From positions 18,846-82,845 of the forward strand of contig JAFDZA010000030.1 in assembly GCA_018267135.1 (NCBI GenBank): a stretch of 64,000 bases of DNA. The letters are read 5' to 3'. Below the pieces are notes generated by a model. It was given only the letters and a program-made list of their open reading frames with translations. It made no database searches and was not told the DNA's origin. Numbering within the stretch: position 1 is the stretch's first letter; each line of letters begins with the position of its first letter. This document shows, piece after piece, positions 27,664-36,566 of the stretch. The DNA comes from Bacteroidota bacterium. GTDB taxonomy: Bacteria > Bacteroidota > Bacteroidia > Cytophagales > Cyclobacteriaceae. Made by a program: the position numbers and the translations under genes.

Positions 27664-28884
27664 TTACTGTACGCGGCACGACAGCATTGTAATATCATCA
27701 CGATAGGGGTTGCGGCCTTTAAAGGTGTCGAGGCTGATGATAATGTCGTTATGAATCGTTTTCAGGTCTTTCCACGAATTATTTCTGAAATAATCAACCA
27801 GTACGGGTAGCCCAAATTCATTGTTCTCCTCATTGATCGTTTCCGTCAGGCCATCGGTGTAAGCAAACAGTGTAAACTGTTCTATGTTTTCTATAAACCC
27901 TTCGCGAATAAAAGGTAACGGGTGCAAGGCCCCCAGCACGGTAGAACCTTCTTCCAACAGCCTCACACCGGTCTGATCGCATAGAATGGGAGGATTATGT
28001 CCCGCATTTATATACACGATTGTTTTCAGTTTCAAATCATAGATAGCGGCAAAAAAAGTAATAAACTTCTCTCCTCTCGCACTATCGAGTACCTGGTAAT
28101 TCAGCGCTTCCACAATTTCAGTAAGATTGGGTGTTTGGCGAAGCAACGTGTGTAGCGAAGCCTGAAAATTACTCATCAGCAGGGCAGCCGGAATCCCCTT
28201 CCCGCTTACATCGGCCACACAAACTAAAAACTGGTTTGCATTAATGGGGATGTAATCGTAGTAATCACCCCCTACTCGATCGTGCGGAAGATAGCTTGCT
28301 TCTATTTTAAGCTTATCGGTATTAGGCAATTTTTCGGGAAACAAAAAACGTTGCACATCGCTGGCAATTTCCAATTCTTTGCGAAAGGCTTCCTGTTCTA
28401 ACTGCTGGCGGGCCAGTTTTTTATTTTCAATCGCTACTACAATAATATTGCTGAGCGCCTGTATAAATTTAATACCCGAATCGTGCTGAGTGATTTGGGT
28501 TTCTAACCCGCCCACAAATACCAATGCCAGCGTTTCAGATTTATGCGAAATAGGGATGACCAAATCAAACTCATCCATCTCGCAATGAGGAAATTCGCTT
28601 ATCTGGTGAATGTTTTTTACCATCTTTACGCGGTCGTCCAGAGTTATTTTGGAATAGTTTTTTACGGAGCCAAAACTTACTTTACACGACCATGCCCGGT
28701 CAAACACAAATAACGCCAGTTTCTTTATTTGTAACTGCGAGCGCAAGGTGAAGTTAAAAATTTTATAGAGTGAGTCTTCGGCCAGATTATTATTAATGGC
28801 CTGCGAGATTTCGAGCAACGCACCCAGTTCTAACTCTTTGCGTTCGATTCTTTTTTTATACTCGGCTTCGTTCTCTACTTTCAT
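27664..28884 (-). CDS. GAF-domain SpoIIE-type PP2C phosphatase
   Basis: A 406-residue signalling protein. Residues about 20-165 form a GAF-like sensor preceded by a charged helix; about 175-405 form the SpoIIE/PP2C phosphatase domain, with EIASDVQRFLFPEKLP, HDRVGGDYYDYI, VADVSGKGIPAALLMS, NAGHNPPIL and AYTDGLTE supplying metal-binding Asp residues. It probably dephosphorylates an anti-sigma-factor antagonist (STAS protein) in a partner-switching pathway. No cognate anti-sigma or STAS gene is adjacent. The ATG at 28884 is preferred to the TTG just upstream. Confidence 0.88.
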   Translation of the reverse strand: MKVENEAEYKKRIERKELELGALLEISQAINNNLAEDSLYKIFNFTLRSQLQIKKLALFVFDRAWSCKVSFGSVKNYSKITLDDRVKMVKNIHQISEFPHCEMDEFDLVIPISHKSETLALVFVGGLETQITQHDSGIKFIQALSNIIVVAIENKKLARQQLEQEAFRKELEIASDVQRFLFPEKLPNTDKLKIEASYLPHDRVGGDYYDYIPINANQFLVCVADVSGKGIPAALLMSNFQASLHTLLRQTPNLTEIVEALNYQVLDSARGEKFITFFAAIYDLKLKTIVYINAGHNPPILCDQTGVRLLEEGSTVLGALHPLPFIREGFIENIEQFTLFAYTDGLTETINEENNEFGLPVLVDYFRNNSWKDLKTIHNDIIISLDTFKGRNPYRDDITMLSCRVQ

Positions 28885-28921
28885 CAATCAAAAATAAGAA
28901 AATTGTACTACCCTTTAACGT

Positions 28922-30016
28922 CTAAACAGTTCGGTCTTTCCACGATGTTTTTTTTACAAGCGACAAAAAGCCAACCCCTAAAACGTAAAAGGGGTAAACT
29001 AATTGCAAGACGATAAAAGAAAAAACAGAACTCTTCATTTTCAGTTGGTTGGTTATATAAAAGAGGAACCCGGCATCAGACATAACCTTACAGATGACTA
29101 CGCTCCAAAAAAAGTTGAATGGAATAAAATTATACATTCCTCCAAACGCTATCCACGAAGCCTGCACCACCCAAATAAACAGAGCCAGCCAGCGCGCCAG
29201 CCGGGATGCGTTTACCTTCCACTTGCCGGCCCAGCGAATACGTTGTTGAAAAAAATTAGCAAATGACGATTGTGGCCGGGTAACCACCAAGACATCGGTC
29301 GAACAAACCGAACCGGGAAACCGGTCTGATATTTTGTGTAAAAGAAACTCATCATCACCGGAAGCTATATGGCGGTTGCCTTCATACCCGTTTACTTCCC
29401 GGAAGGTCGATTTACGATAAGCCAGATTAGCACCATTGCAAAGCAGCGGATGCCCCCAGCCCAATGTGCCCAAAGTAACCCCCATAATACTGGCAAACTC
29501 AAGCGCCTGAACCTGCGAAAAAAAACCAGTTACCTGTAACGACACCGGGCCAAACACCATTTTGCATGCTGAGTTGGTAAATGCCTGATTTATTTTCTGA
29601 AGCCAATCCGGAGGCAATACACAATCGGCATCGGTGGTAGCAATCACTTCGCCCCGGGCTGCCTCAACGCCCGCAGTAATCGCAGCCTTTTTTCCAAACT
29701 CATGCGCATTCATTTTTAAAACTAAAACATGAGGCAGGTTGTCCAAAAAAGGTTTAACAAGAGAAAGTGTTTGATCCGTTGAGTGGTCATCTACCAGAAT
29801 AAGTTCGAAGTCATTCCGGTTGTAGTTCAACTTCAATACAGACTCTATCAAGAGTGCAATGGTATCTTCTTCATTACGAACAGCTACTACGATAGAGATG
29901 AACCGGGCAGAATCTACACCAGTTGGTATTTTTTTAATAGATTTTTTCCACCCGGTGAGCAACCCCAGTAAAAACAAAAAATAAAGACCGGACAAAATCA
30001 AAAAATAAACGACCAT
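28922..30016 (-). CDS. Membrane-associated family 2 glycosyltransferase
   Basis: A 364-residue GT2 enzyme. An N-terminal membrane helix (residues 2-22) is followed by the GT-A domain: VAVRNEEDTIALLIESVL, LVDDHSTDQT, TTDADCVLPP (metal-binding DxD-type), SGDDEFLLHKI and the QQRIRWAGKWK acceptor motif. Three hydrophobic segments fill the C-terminal 100 residues. This layout resembles processive or lipid-linked glycan synthases. It is divergent from ruvC with only 26 bases between starts. Confidence 0.88.
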   Translation of the reverse strand: MVVYFLILSGLYFLFLLGLLTGWKKSIKKIPTGVDSARFISIVVAVRNEEDTIALLIESVLKLNYNRNDFELILVDDHSTDQTLSLVKPFLDNLPHVLVLKMNAHEFGKKAAITAGVEAARGEVIATTDADCVLPPDWLQKINQAFTNSACKMVFGPVSLQVTGFFSQVQALEFASIMGVTLGTLGWGHPLLCNGANLAYRKSTFREVNGYEGNRHIASGDDEFLLHKISDRFPGSVCSTDVLVVTRPQSSFANFFQQRIRWAGKWKVNASRLARWLALFIWVVQASWIAFGGMYNFIPFNFFWSVVICKVMSDAGFLFYITNQLKMKSSVFSFIVLQLVYPFYVLGVGFLSLVKKTSWKDRTV

Positions 30017-30042
30017 TGGCTCTTAATGTGTAAGTTTGAGGC

Positions 30043-30609
30043 GTGGGCAAAATTGAGAAAAAAACGGTGAAGGAAAAGATTATTTTGGGGCTCGACCCGG
30101 GCACCAATATAATGGGTTATGGAGTGATCACCATTCGGGCCGGCCAGCTTACGTTAAACCAGTTTGGTGTTATTAATATGGGCAAGCAGGGAGAGCATGC
30201 CCTTAAATTAAAAAAAATATTTGAGCGGGTGCTGGCTTTGGTAGATGAATACAAACCCGATGAAGTGGCTCTCGAGGCCCCCTTCTTTGGCAAAAATGTG
30301 CAGTCTATGTTAAAGCTGGGGCGCGCCCAAGGCGTAGCCATGTCGGCTGCGTTGTATCGGGAAATTCCCATTACCGAGTATGCCCCAAAAAAAGTAAAAC
30401 AATCGGTAACCGGAAACGGCAACGCCAGCAAAGAGCAGGTAGCTCGCATGTTAATGCAAATTTTCTCTATCCGGCAGATGCCCAAACTGTTCGACTCAAC
30501 CGATGCGTTGGCCGTGGCCGTATGCCATCATTACCAAAATGGAATTACCAAACTCAAAGCCAAATCGTGGGAAGGATTTTTGAAAGAAAACCCGAACCGC
30601 ATTCAGTAA
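30043..30609 (+). CDS. ruvC: Holliday junction resolvase RuvC
   Basis: A 188-residue crossover-junction endonuclease that resolves Holliday junctions with RuvAB. The acidic residues are in IILGLDPGTNIMGYG (Asp18), EVALEAPFFGKN and the C-terminal FDSTDALAVAVCHH. The start is not ATG: GTG at 30043 is the longest, while GTG at 30067 gives a typical MKEKIILGLDPG opening. A TAAGTTTG box at 30031-30038 would place the transcript start near 30045, which favours 30067. It is followed after one base by a polysaccharide deacetylase gene, so it heads the glycan operon. Confidence 0.93.
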   Translation: MGKIEKKTVKEKIILGLDPGTNIMGYGVITIRAGQLTLNQFGVINMGKQGEHALKLKKIFERVLALVDEYKPDEVALEAPFFGKNVQSMLKLGRAQGVAMSAALYREIPITEYAPKKVKQSVTGNGNASKEQVARMLMQIFSIRQMPKLFDSTDALAVAVCHHYQNGITKLKAKSWEGFLKENPNRIQ

Positions 30610-30610
30610 T

Positions 30611-31894
30611 ATGAACAGCCTGCGCATTTTTGTAAATCCGGATCATCCGTACTTCGAAGAGATAGCGTACACAATGAAAATTTTTACTCAAAATAAAAAA
30701 ATACATCTGTACTGGGTTCAAAATATAAATGAAGCCGACTTAACCATTGGAAGCAATCCTCTTTTTGATATCGAAGTGAATGAAAATTTTTATTCAGGTA
30801 TCAAAAAATCAGCGCGGACACCTAACCTGAATTTTAAAAATGAATGCCTGATCCGTACCGATTCCGGGAAACCCGATTATCTCTCCACCGCATTTTATAT
30901 GCTCAACAGCTTGCAGGAATATGACTGCCATAGCCGCGATGACTTGGGTCGGTTTTCATTTTCTAACAGCTATCAATACCGGTTTGGCAATGTGCAGGAA
31001 AACCTCGTTCAGTATTGCTTCGATAAAATAGGCGAGCATCCTAAGTTGGCGCATTTGCAAAGCCCCCCGTCTGCTTCGCTTGTTTTTTTATCGCACGATA
31101 TTGATTCCATACACGGAGCTCTGCTGCAAGATGGATTTTACTTATTAAAAAAAGGAAAACCACATCTTATTTTCAAATTGTTGTGGAATGAGTTGTTGCA
31201 ACGACCTGACTGGGCTACGTTCGATAAGATCATGAAAATGGAAGATGCGTATTCCTTCAAATCAACTTTTTTCTGGCTGGTAAACCGAGGCCGGCTTTCC
31301 AAAAGAGAAGTAAATGCCGACTACTCCATTCGCAGCCCCCTCATTCAATCAGCCATCGGGCAGGTTGCTGCCAGCGGGTGGCACAACGGAATTCATAAAA
31401 GTATTTCGTTAGAAAGTTTCAGAGACGAAATAAATGAGTGTGGGTTTACTCCTATTGCCAACCGCAATCATTATTTAAAATTTAATCTTCCTGCCCATTA
31501 CGATGAAATAGAGAAAGCCGGACTGAAGATGGATGCCAGTTTAGGTTTTGCCGAAGCATACGGTTTCAGAAACAGCTATGGGCTTCCGTTTACTCCCTAC
31601 GATGTAACGAACCGAAAGCCGTATTCATTTGTGGAAGTTCCGCTTACCATTATGGACACTACACTATACCGGTACCAGAAAAAGAAAGCCTCCACCGCAG
31701 CCGTGGAATTGATTGACTTTCTGGAGAAAAATAAATTCAATGCCGTTATCTCGATACTCTGGCATAATAACTATTTTACCCGCTATAAGTTTCAGGGTTA
31801 CCTGGCATTATACAAAACACTGTTGGCTTATTTTTACGAGAACCGTTGGAGAAGCATTCAGCCTGAAGAAATAATAAAAAGTTATACGCTATAG
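30611..31894 (+). CDS. DUF7033-type polysaccharide deacetylase family protein
   Basis: A 427-residue protein. The N-terminal 130 residues match the DUF7033 domain that precedes the deacetylase domain in many Bacteroidota; the rest is a divergent NodB-like barrel with SHDIDSIHGA in place of TFDDGP, SGWHNGIHKS as the His-containing motif and NAVISILWHNNYF near the end. It is predicted to act on a surface glycan, but the altered motif 1 makes catalysis uncertain. It is the second gene in a run of seven tightly packed plus-strand genes. Confidence 0.8.
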   Translation: MNSLRIFVNPDHPYFEEIAYTMKIFTQNKKIHLYWVQNINEADLTIGSNPLFDIEVNENFYSGIKKSARTPNLNFKNECLIRTDSGKPDYLSTAFYMLNSLQEYDCHSRDDLGRFSFSNSYQYRFGNVQENLVQYCFDKIGEHPKLAHLQSPPSASLVFLSHDIDSIHGALLQDGFYLLKKGKPHLIFKLLWNELLQRPDWATFDKIMKMEDAYSFKSTFFWLVNRGRLSKREVNADYSIRSPLIQSAIGQVAASGWHNGIHKSISLESFRDEINECGFTPIANRNHYLKFNLPAHYDEIEKAGLKMDASLGFAEAYGFRNSYGLPFTPYDVTNRKPYSFVEVPLTIMDTTLYRYQKKKASTAAVELIDFLEKNKFNAVISILWHNNYFTRYKFQGYLALYKTLLAYFYENRWRSIQPEEIIKSYTL

Positions 31895-31918
31895 TTGTAT
31901 CTTAGTCCTATCGCATCC

Positions 31919-32491
31919 ATGTCAATCTTCAGCCTGCTCTTCCGCAAATTTTATTATGCCATTTGGAAGAGAATCTATACCAACGAAACGGTGGGGGTAT
32001 ACGAAATGGCACAACGCCTGAGCATCCAATCCGATGGGTTGTCTATTCAACCCGTTTCGCTTCTCAACCTAAACGATGCTCGTTCGTTTCAAAATCCTTT
32101 TCAGTTAAATCAATTTAAAAAACTGTTACAAAAAGGTGATATCGGATATTATGGCTACTGGGAAGAAACCTGCGTGCACCGGTCTTGGGTAACCATCGGG
32201 CCGGAAAAAATAAACCTGCACCCGATGGTTTCCCGGAAACTTAAGACAGGCGAAGTGTTCATACATTTTTGCGAAACGGCCGCCACCCTGCGCGGAAAAA
32301 ATATTTTTACGGCTGTACTTAGCTATATCGGGCAGCAGTGGACAGATAAAAAAATACTGATCAGTGCCGACCATCAAAATTCCAGCTCTATCAAAAGCAT
32401 AAAAAAAAGTGGCTTCACAGAAATTGAACGTATCCATATTATCATTTTCTTTGGGCTTCGTTTCATTAAGCATTTATCCGTTCATCCCTAA
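31919..32491 (+). CDS. GNAT-like N-acetyltransferase
   Basis: A 190-residue protein with a C-terminal GNAT-like pattern: FIHFCETAATLRGKNIFTAV corresponds to the acetyl-CoA loop region and HQNSSSIKSIKKSGFTEIER to the usual NxxSxxxxxKxGF motif. A membrane-proximal amphipathic N-terminus (SIFSLLFRKFYYAIW) is present. The ATG at 31919 is preferred to the TTG at 31895 that abuts the previous stop. It probably acylates a sugar or glycan precursor. The substrate is unknown. Confidence 0.68.
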   Translation: MSIFSLLFRKFYYAIWKRIYTNETVGVYEMAQRLSIQSDGLSIQPVSLLNLNDARSFQNPFQLNQFKKLLQKGDIGYYGYWEETCVHRSWVTIGPEKINLHPMVSRKLKTGEVFIHFCETAATLRGKNIFTAVLSYIGQQWTDKKILISADHQNSSSIKSIKKSGFTEIERIHIIIFFGLRFIKHLSVHP

Positions 32492-33439
32492 ATGGAAACC
32501 AACAAAGACCGTTACCGGATTTTTTGCCAGAAAGAAAAGCTACCGCTGTTTCAAAACGACTGGTGGCTGGATGCTGTCTGCGGTGAAGAGTGGGGCGTGT
32601 CCCTTGTGTTGCAGGATGAGCAAGTAGTCGCATCTCTCCCCTACCGTATCGAGAAAAAAGGGTGGTTTTGTTTTTTAAATATGCCCAAACTCACCGGCTT
32701 TCTGGGGCCTGCTATCATCTATCCGACCGGGCAGAAATATGCTTCCCGTTTAAGTTATGAAATGGAGTTGACCGAAAAGTTGATCGCACAACTTCCTTCC
32801 TTTTCATTTTTCAGGCAAAATTTTCATCACTCTATTACCAACTGGCTCCCTTTCTATTGGAAAAAATATAGCCAGACAACCCGCTACACTTATGCACTGG
32901 AATTAAACGACCTGACACTTACTTTTGAAGAACTGAAGAGCAGTGTACGCGGGAAAATAAGAAAAGCAGGAGACCTTGTTAAGGTTTCTCATGATGGCAC
33001 TTTGAAAGATTTTTATACACTCTTCTGCATGACCTTTGAGCGACAAAAATTAAAACCACCGGTTTCTTTTGATTTTTTAAAACGTATTGACAATGCATTG
33101 GCCCAGCGAAGCCAACGCAAAATTTTCTTTGCAGTGGATTCGGAAGGAAAAAATCATTCCGCACTATACCTGAGTTGGGATCATCAGACGGCCTACGTGC
33201 ACATGGTGGGTGAAGACCCCGCCCTGCGCAACAGCGGAGCCGGCATGTTGCTGATTTGGAAAGCCATTGAGTTTACCAAAAATGAATTGAAGCTGACCAC
33301 GTTTGATTTTCTCGGAAGCATGATTGAATCGGTAGAACCCGTACGCAGGGCATTTGGTGCCAAACAGGTTCCGTATTTTCAAGTGCGAAAAATAAATTCA
33401 CTCCTGCTACAACTTGTATTTGCTTTTTCTCCCACATAG
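32492..33439 (+). CDS. FemAB/GNAT-fold acyltransferase
   Basis: A 315-residue protein of the GNAT/FemAB-like class seen in exopolysaccharide clusters. Landmarks are QNDWWLDAVCGEEWGVSLVL at the start, FGAKQVPYFQVRKI at the end and HSALYLSWDHQTAYVHMVGED in the core, where acyl-group transfer domains show a similar strand pattern. Inferred role: adds an acyl or aminoacyl group to a surface polymer. Its ATG follows directly after the stop of the previous gene. Confidence 0.75.
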   Translation: METNKDRYRIFCQKEKLPLFQNDWWLDAVCGEEWGVSLVLQDEQVVASLPYRIEKKGWFCFLNMPKLTGFLGPAIIYPTGQKYASRLSYEMELTEKLIAQLPSFSFFRQNFHHSITNWLPFYWKKYSQTTRYTYALELNDLTLTFEELKSSVRGKIRKAGDLVKVSHDGTLKDFYTLFCMTFERQKLKPPVSFDFLKRIDNALAQRSQRKIFFAVDSEGKNHSALYLSWDHQTAYVHMVGEDPALRNSGAGMLLIWKAIEFTKNELKLTTFDFLGSMIESVEPVRRAFGAKQVPYFQVRKINSLLLQLVFAFSPT

Positions 33440-33441
33440 CC

Positions 33442-34572
33442 ATGGCTTCATTATCTATTTTAGTAATCTCATTCAGCAACTTAAAAACAGATGCACGGGT
33501 AAAACGCCACGTAAATTTTTTACTAAATGCCGGGCATAAAATAACGCTCGTATGTCATGATGCTGAAGAGAATGCAACCATAACCCTCATCCGGGTCAGT
33601 CCGCTTAAACTGACCTTGGTAAAAAAAATGATTTCGGGCGTATTGCTTCTCTCCCGGCTGTATTCGGCCGCCTATCGTTATTTGTATGGATACCAACTCA
33701 GGCTGAATCAAAAATTCGATATCGTTTTATCTAATGATATTGAAACCCTACCGCTGGCTTTTCAATTGAAAGGACAGGCTAAAATTATTTTTGATGCCCA
33801 CGAGTATGCCCCGCGGCATTTTGAAGATAAGTTTGTGTGGCGTTTGTTTTTTCAAGGCTTCAACAAATACCTCTGCCAAAAATACATTCCGAAAGTAGAT
33901 CGGATGATGACCATTGGCGAAGGTATTGCCCATGAGTATGAAAAAAATTATGGACAGAAGCCCGTTGTCATTACTAATGCTTCTGCATATTATGACATGG
34001 AGACCCGGAAAACCAACTCCGAAAAAATCCGGTTGGTACATCAGGGCATTGCTACCCCTTCGCGCAAGCTGGAATTAATGTTAGAGATGATGAACCATTT
34101 AGACAACCGATTTACGTTAGATTTATTTTTAGTAACCCCCACGCACCGATCAAACATTCTCTACCTACGACAGCTAAAAGAGATCGCTAAAAAAGATCCA
34201 CGAATTAATTTTCCACAACCAGTGCCGGCCAATGAGTTGATCCGCACGCTTAATCAATATGATATAGGTATTACCATAATTCCGCCCGTAAATTTTAATT
34301 ATGCCAACACCTTACCGAATAAATTTTTTGAATGTATTCAGGCGCGGATTGCACAAGCCATCGGCCCGATACCGGAAATGAAAAAAATTACAGAAACCTA
34401 CCACATCGGAGTAGTGTCGGATGATTTTGACTCAAAAAGTTTAGCGGAGAAGATCCAACAACTAAGTGCTGAGCAGGTGGATGCGCTCAAAGCGAATTGT
34501 GCGGCTGCCGCCCGCGCGTTGAATGCCGGCAAAAATGAAAAAAAGTTAAATGAAATTATAGATAGCCTGTGA
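33442..34572 (+). CDS. GT4-like glycosyltransferase
   Basis: A 376-residue GT-B enzyme. The N-terminal domain opens ILVISFSNLKTDARVKRHVN and carries IIFDAHEYAPRHFED; the donor domain includes VVITNASAY, IRLVHQGIA and NTLPNKFFECIQARI, similar to GT4. The usual E(x7)E motif is not obvious. Stop and next start overlap as GTGA, so translation is coupled to the following glycosyltransferase. Confidence 0.85.
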   Translation: MASLSILVISFSNLKTDARVKRHVNFLLNAGHKITLVCHDAEENATITLIRVSPLKLTLVKKMISGVLLLSRLYSAAYRYLYGYQLRLNQKFDIVLSNDIETLPLAFQLKGQAKIIFDAHEYAPRHFEDKFVWRLFFQGFNKYLCQKYIPKVDRMMTIGEGIAHEYEKNYGQKPVVITNASAYYDMETRKTNSEKIRLVHQGIATPSRKLELMLEMMNHLDNRFTLDLFLVTPTHRSNILYLRQLKEIAKKDPRINFPQPVPANELIRTLNQYDIGITIIPPVNFNYANTLPNKFFECIQARIAQAIGPIPEMKKITETYHIGVVSDDFDSKSLAEKIQQLSAEQVDALKANCAAAARALNAGKNEKKLNEIIDSL

Positions 34573-35819
34573 GTGGCAAAAACCTGGTGCTCATCACCCA
34601 TCATTTTCCATTTGGCTCCGGTGAAACGTTTCTGGAGAGTGAAGTGCCGTGGCTGGTTCAGAAATTCGACAAAGTCATTGTACTGTCTAAAAATGTGGGA
34701 TCAGAAAATTGCCGCTTCCGGGCACCCAACTTTTACACCACGCGAATCAGCCCTCAAAGTAGCTGGGTAGAGAAAATTAAATCAATAGTTATTTTTATTA
34801 AGCATTGTAAGAAATCGATCGGATGCTTGCTGGGCGAACTCCGTTATTTGCTTGCCCGAGATAAAAAAATAACGTTTGGTATTTTTAAAAGAATGATGCA
34901 TGATCTTTTTAAAGCATTGGTTCTTTCACAAAAAATTAAAAACGAAATTAAGTTACACCGGCTGACTGGTACCGTGGTTATCTATTCCTATTGGTTCACT
35001 TCAGCTGCATTGGCTGTGGGGTTGGTCTCCTCAAAAAAAATAAACATCAAACGGGTAACCCGGGCGCATGGCGGAGATCTTTACCCCGAACTTCATCCGG
35101 AAAATTATCTTTCGTATAGACAAGTTACTGCTCAAGCATTAGACAAAATTTACCCCGCTTCGCGTGTGGGGGCCACGGTTTTAAAAAATCTCCTTTCTGC
35201 TTCTCTTCATTCTAAAATAGAAGTAGCCAAATTGGGAACATGCAAACCTGCAGCCATTCCTTCAGCAAGAACAAGTGATACTTTTATTATTGTCAGTGTT
35301 TCTTCATTAAAGCCGGTTAAACGAATACACTTGCTTATTGAAGCACTGAGTTTACTTCAAACGATACAGGTGCATTGGGTACACTACGGAGATGGTTCGC
35401 TCCGAGAAGAGCTTAAAATACTGGCTAAGGAAAAACTGCGTCACATTCCATACGAGTTTCGGGGAGCCGTTTCCAATCACGAGATCTTTGATTTTTATCA
35501 AAAAAATTATGTGGATTTGTTTGTTAATGTAAGCGCTTCCGAAGGTATTCCGTTGTCGCTCATGGAAGCCCAATCATTCGGCATACCCTGTATCGCCACC
35601 AACGTAGGAGGAAACGCGGAGATCGTTTCGGATGAGACCGGAAAACTCCTTTCTCCGGAAGGCACTCCGCAAGAAGTAGCCGCTGCCATCCGCCAGCTGC
35701 TGTCGCAATCTCCTGCCGAAAAGGAAAAATTACGCCAGCAGGTAATGAATAACTGGGCGGCTCATTACGATAGTTCAAAAAATTACGCTATTTTTTCGGA
35801 TCAACTCTTAACCCTTTAG
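34569..35819 (+). CDS. Glycosyltransferase family 4 protein
   Basis: A 416-residue GT-B enzyme starting at GTG within the GTGA overlap. The donor-binding domain is clear: FIIVSVSSLKPVKRIHLLIEAL, HYGDGSLREELKIL and the E-x7-E region ASEGIPLSLMEAQSFGIPCIAT, with the expected two Glu residues. The N-terminal domain has LITHHFPFGSGETFLESEV. It probably extends the surface glycan built by its neighbours. Confidence 0.9.
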   Translation: MSGKNLVLITHHFPFGSGETFLESEVPWLVQKFDKVIVLSKNVGSENCRFRAPNFYTTRISPQSSWVEKIKSIVIFIKHCKKSIGCLLGELRYLLARDKKITFGIFKRMMHDLFKALVLSQKIKNEIKLHRLTGTVVIYSYWFTSAALAVGLVSSKKINIKRVTRAHGGDLYPELHPENYLSYRQVTAQALDKIYPASRVGATVLKNLLSASLHSKIEVAKLGTCKPAAIPSARTSDTFIIVSVSSLKPVKRIHLLIEALSLLQTIQVHWVHYGDGSLREELKILAKEKLRHIPYEFRGAVSNHEIFDFYQKNYVDLFVNVSASEGIPLSLMEAQSFGIPCIATNVGGNAEIVSDETGKLLSPEGTPQEVAAAIRQLLSQSPAEKEKLRQQVMNNWAAHYDSSKNYAIFSDQLLTL

Positions 35820-35824
35820 ACCCC

Positions 35825-36562
35825 TTGACATTAGATTCATCAACCTTAACTTACCTGCGAGGCGAAAAATTTTCGAACGCACTAAAAATCAGTTATCCGT
35901 ATTATGAAGCAATTCCCGACCGGGTAAAATTGCTTACCGCGATAAGCCGGGATAAAAAAGTAATTCACCTGGGGTGTTTAGATCACCAGCCTCTTATCGA
36001 GCAAAAGATGAAAGTCGGAAAATGGTTACACCATGAAATAACCCAACAGGCGAAAAAATGTATTGGTATTGATATTGAAAAAGAAACGCTGGCGTATGTG
36101 CAAGAGAAGTGGGGCGTGAATAATATTTTACTGCGCGACATAACCGGGGCACCGATTCAGGAAATTATTTCTGAAAAATGGGATTATGCCATTCTGGGAG
36201 AACTGCTCGAACACATTGATAATCCCGTACACTACCTGCGCGAGATTCGCGAAAAATACGGCACCTCCATTCAAAAAATTCTCATTACAGTACCCAACGT
36301 AATGACCCTGCGCATACTCGGTTGGGCCGCCCAAGCAACGGAAGTAATCAACACCGACCACCGCTATTGGTTTACGCCCTACACGATTGCTAAAGTAATG
36401 CACCAGGCAGGCATAGAATTAGACGAATTATTTTTTGCCAACCGCATTCCGCTTTCCTTTTTTGGATTGGTAAAACAAAAAGTAATAAAAACGCTGGGCA
36501 GCCAACCGAAATATGGGTTTCAATATGCCTCTTCCATTGTGGCTATTGGAAAGCTCAGCTAA
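35825..36562 (+). CDS. SAM-dependent methyltransferase, glycan cluster
   Basis: A 245-residue class I methyltransferase. The SAM site is VIHLGCLDHQP in place of the usual glycine-rich loop, followed by CIGIDIEKETLAYV (acidic ribose-binding end of strand 2) and WDYAILGELLEHIDNP (motif with His). The start is TTG 5 bases after the previous stop; no ATG is close to it. Last gene of the plus-strand glycan run, it probably methylates a sugar or lipid intermediate. Confidence 0.8.
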   Translation: MTLDSSTLTYLRGEKFSNALKISYPYYEAIPDRVKLLTAISRDKKVIHLGCLDHQPLIEQKMKVGKWLHHEITQQAKKCIGIDIEKETLAYVQEKWGVNNILLRDITGAPIQEIISEKWDYAILGELLEHIDNPVHYLREIREKYGTSIQKILITVPNVMTLRILGWAAQATEVINTDHRYWFTPYTIAKVMHQAGIELDELFFANRIPLSFFGLVKQKVIKTLGSQPKYGFQYASSIVAIGKLS

Positions 36563-36566
36563 CTTC

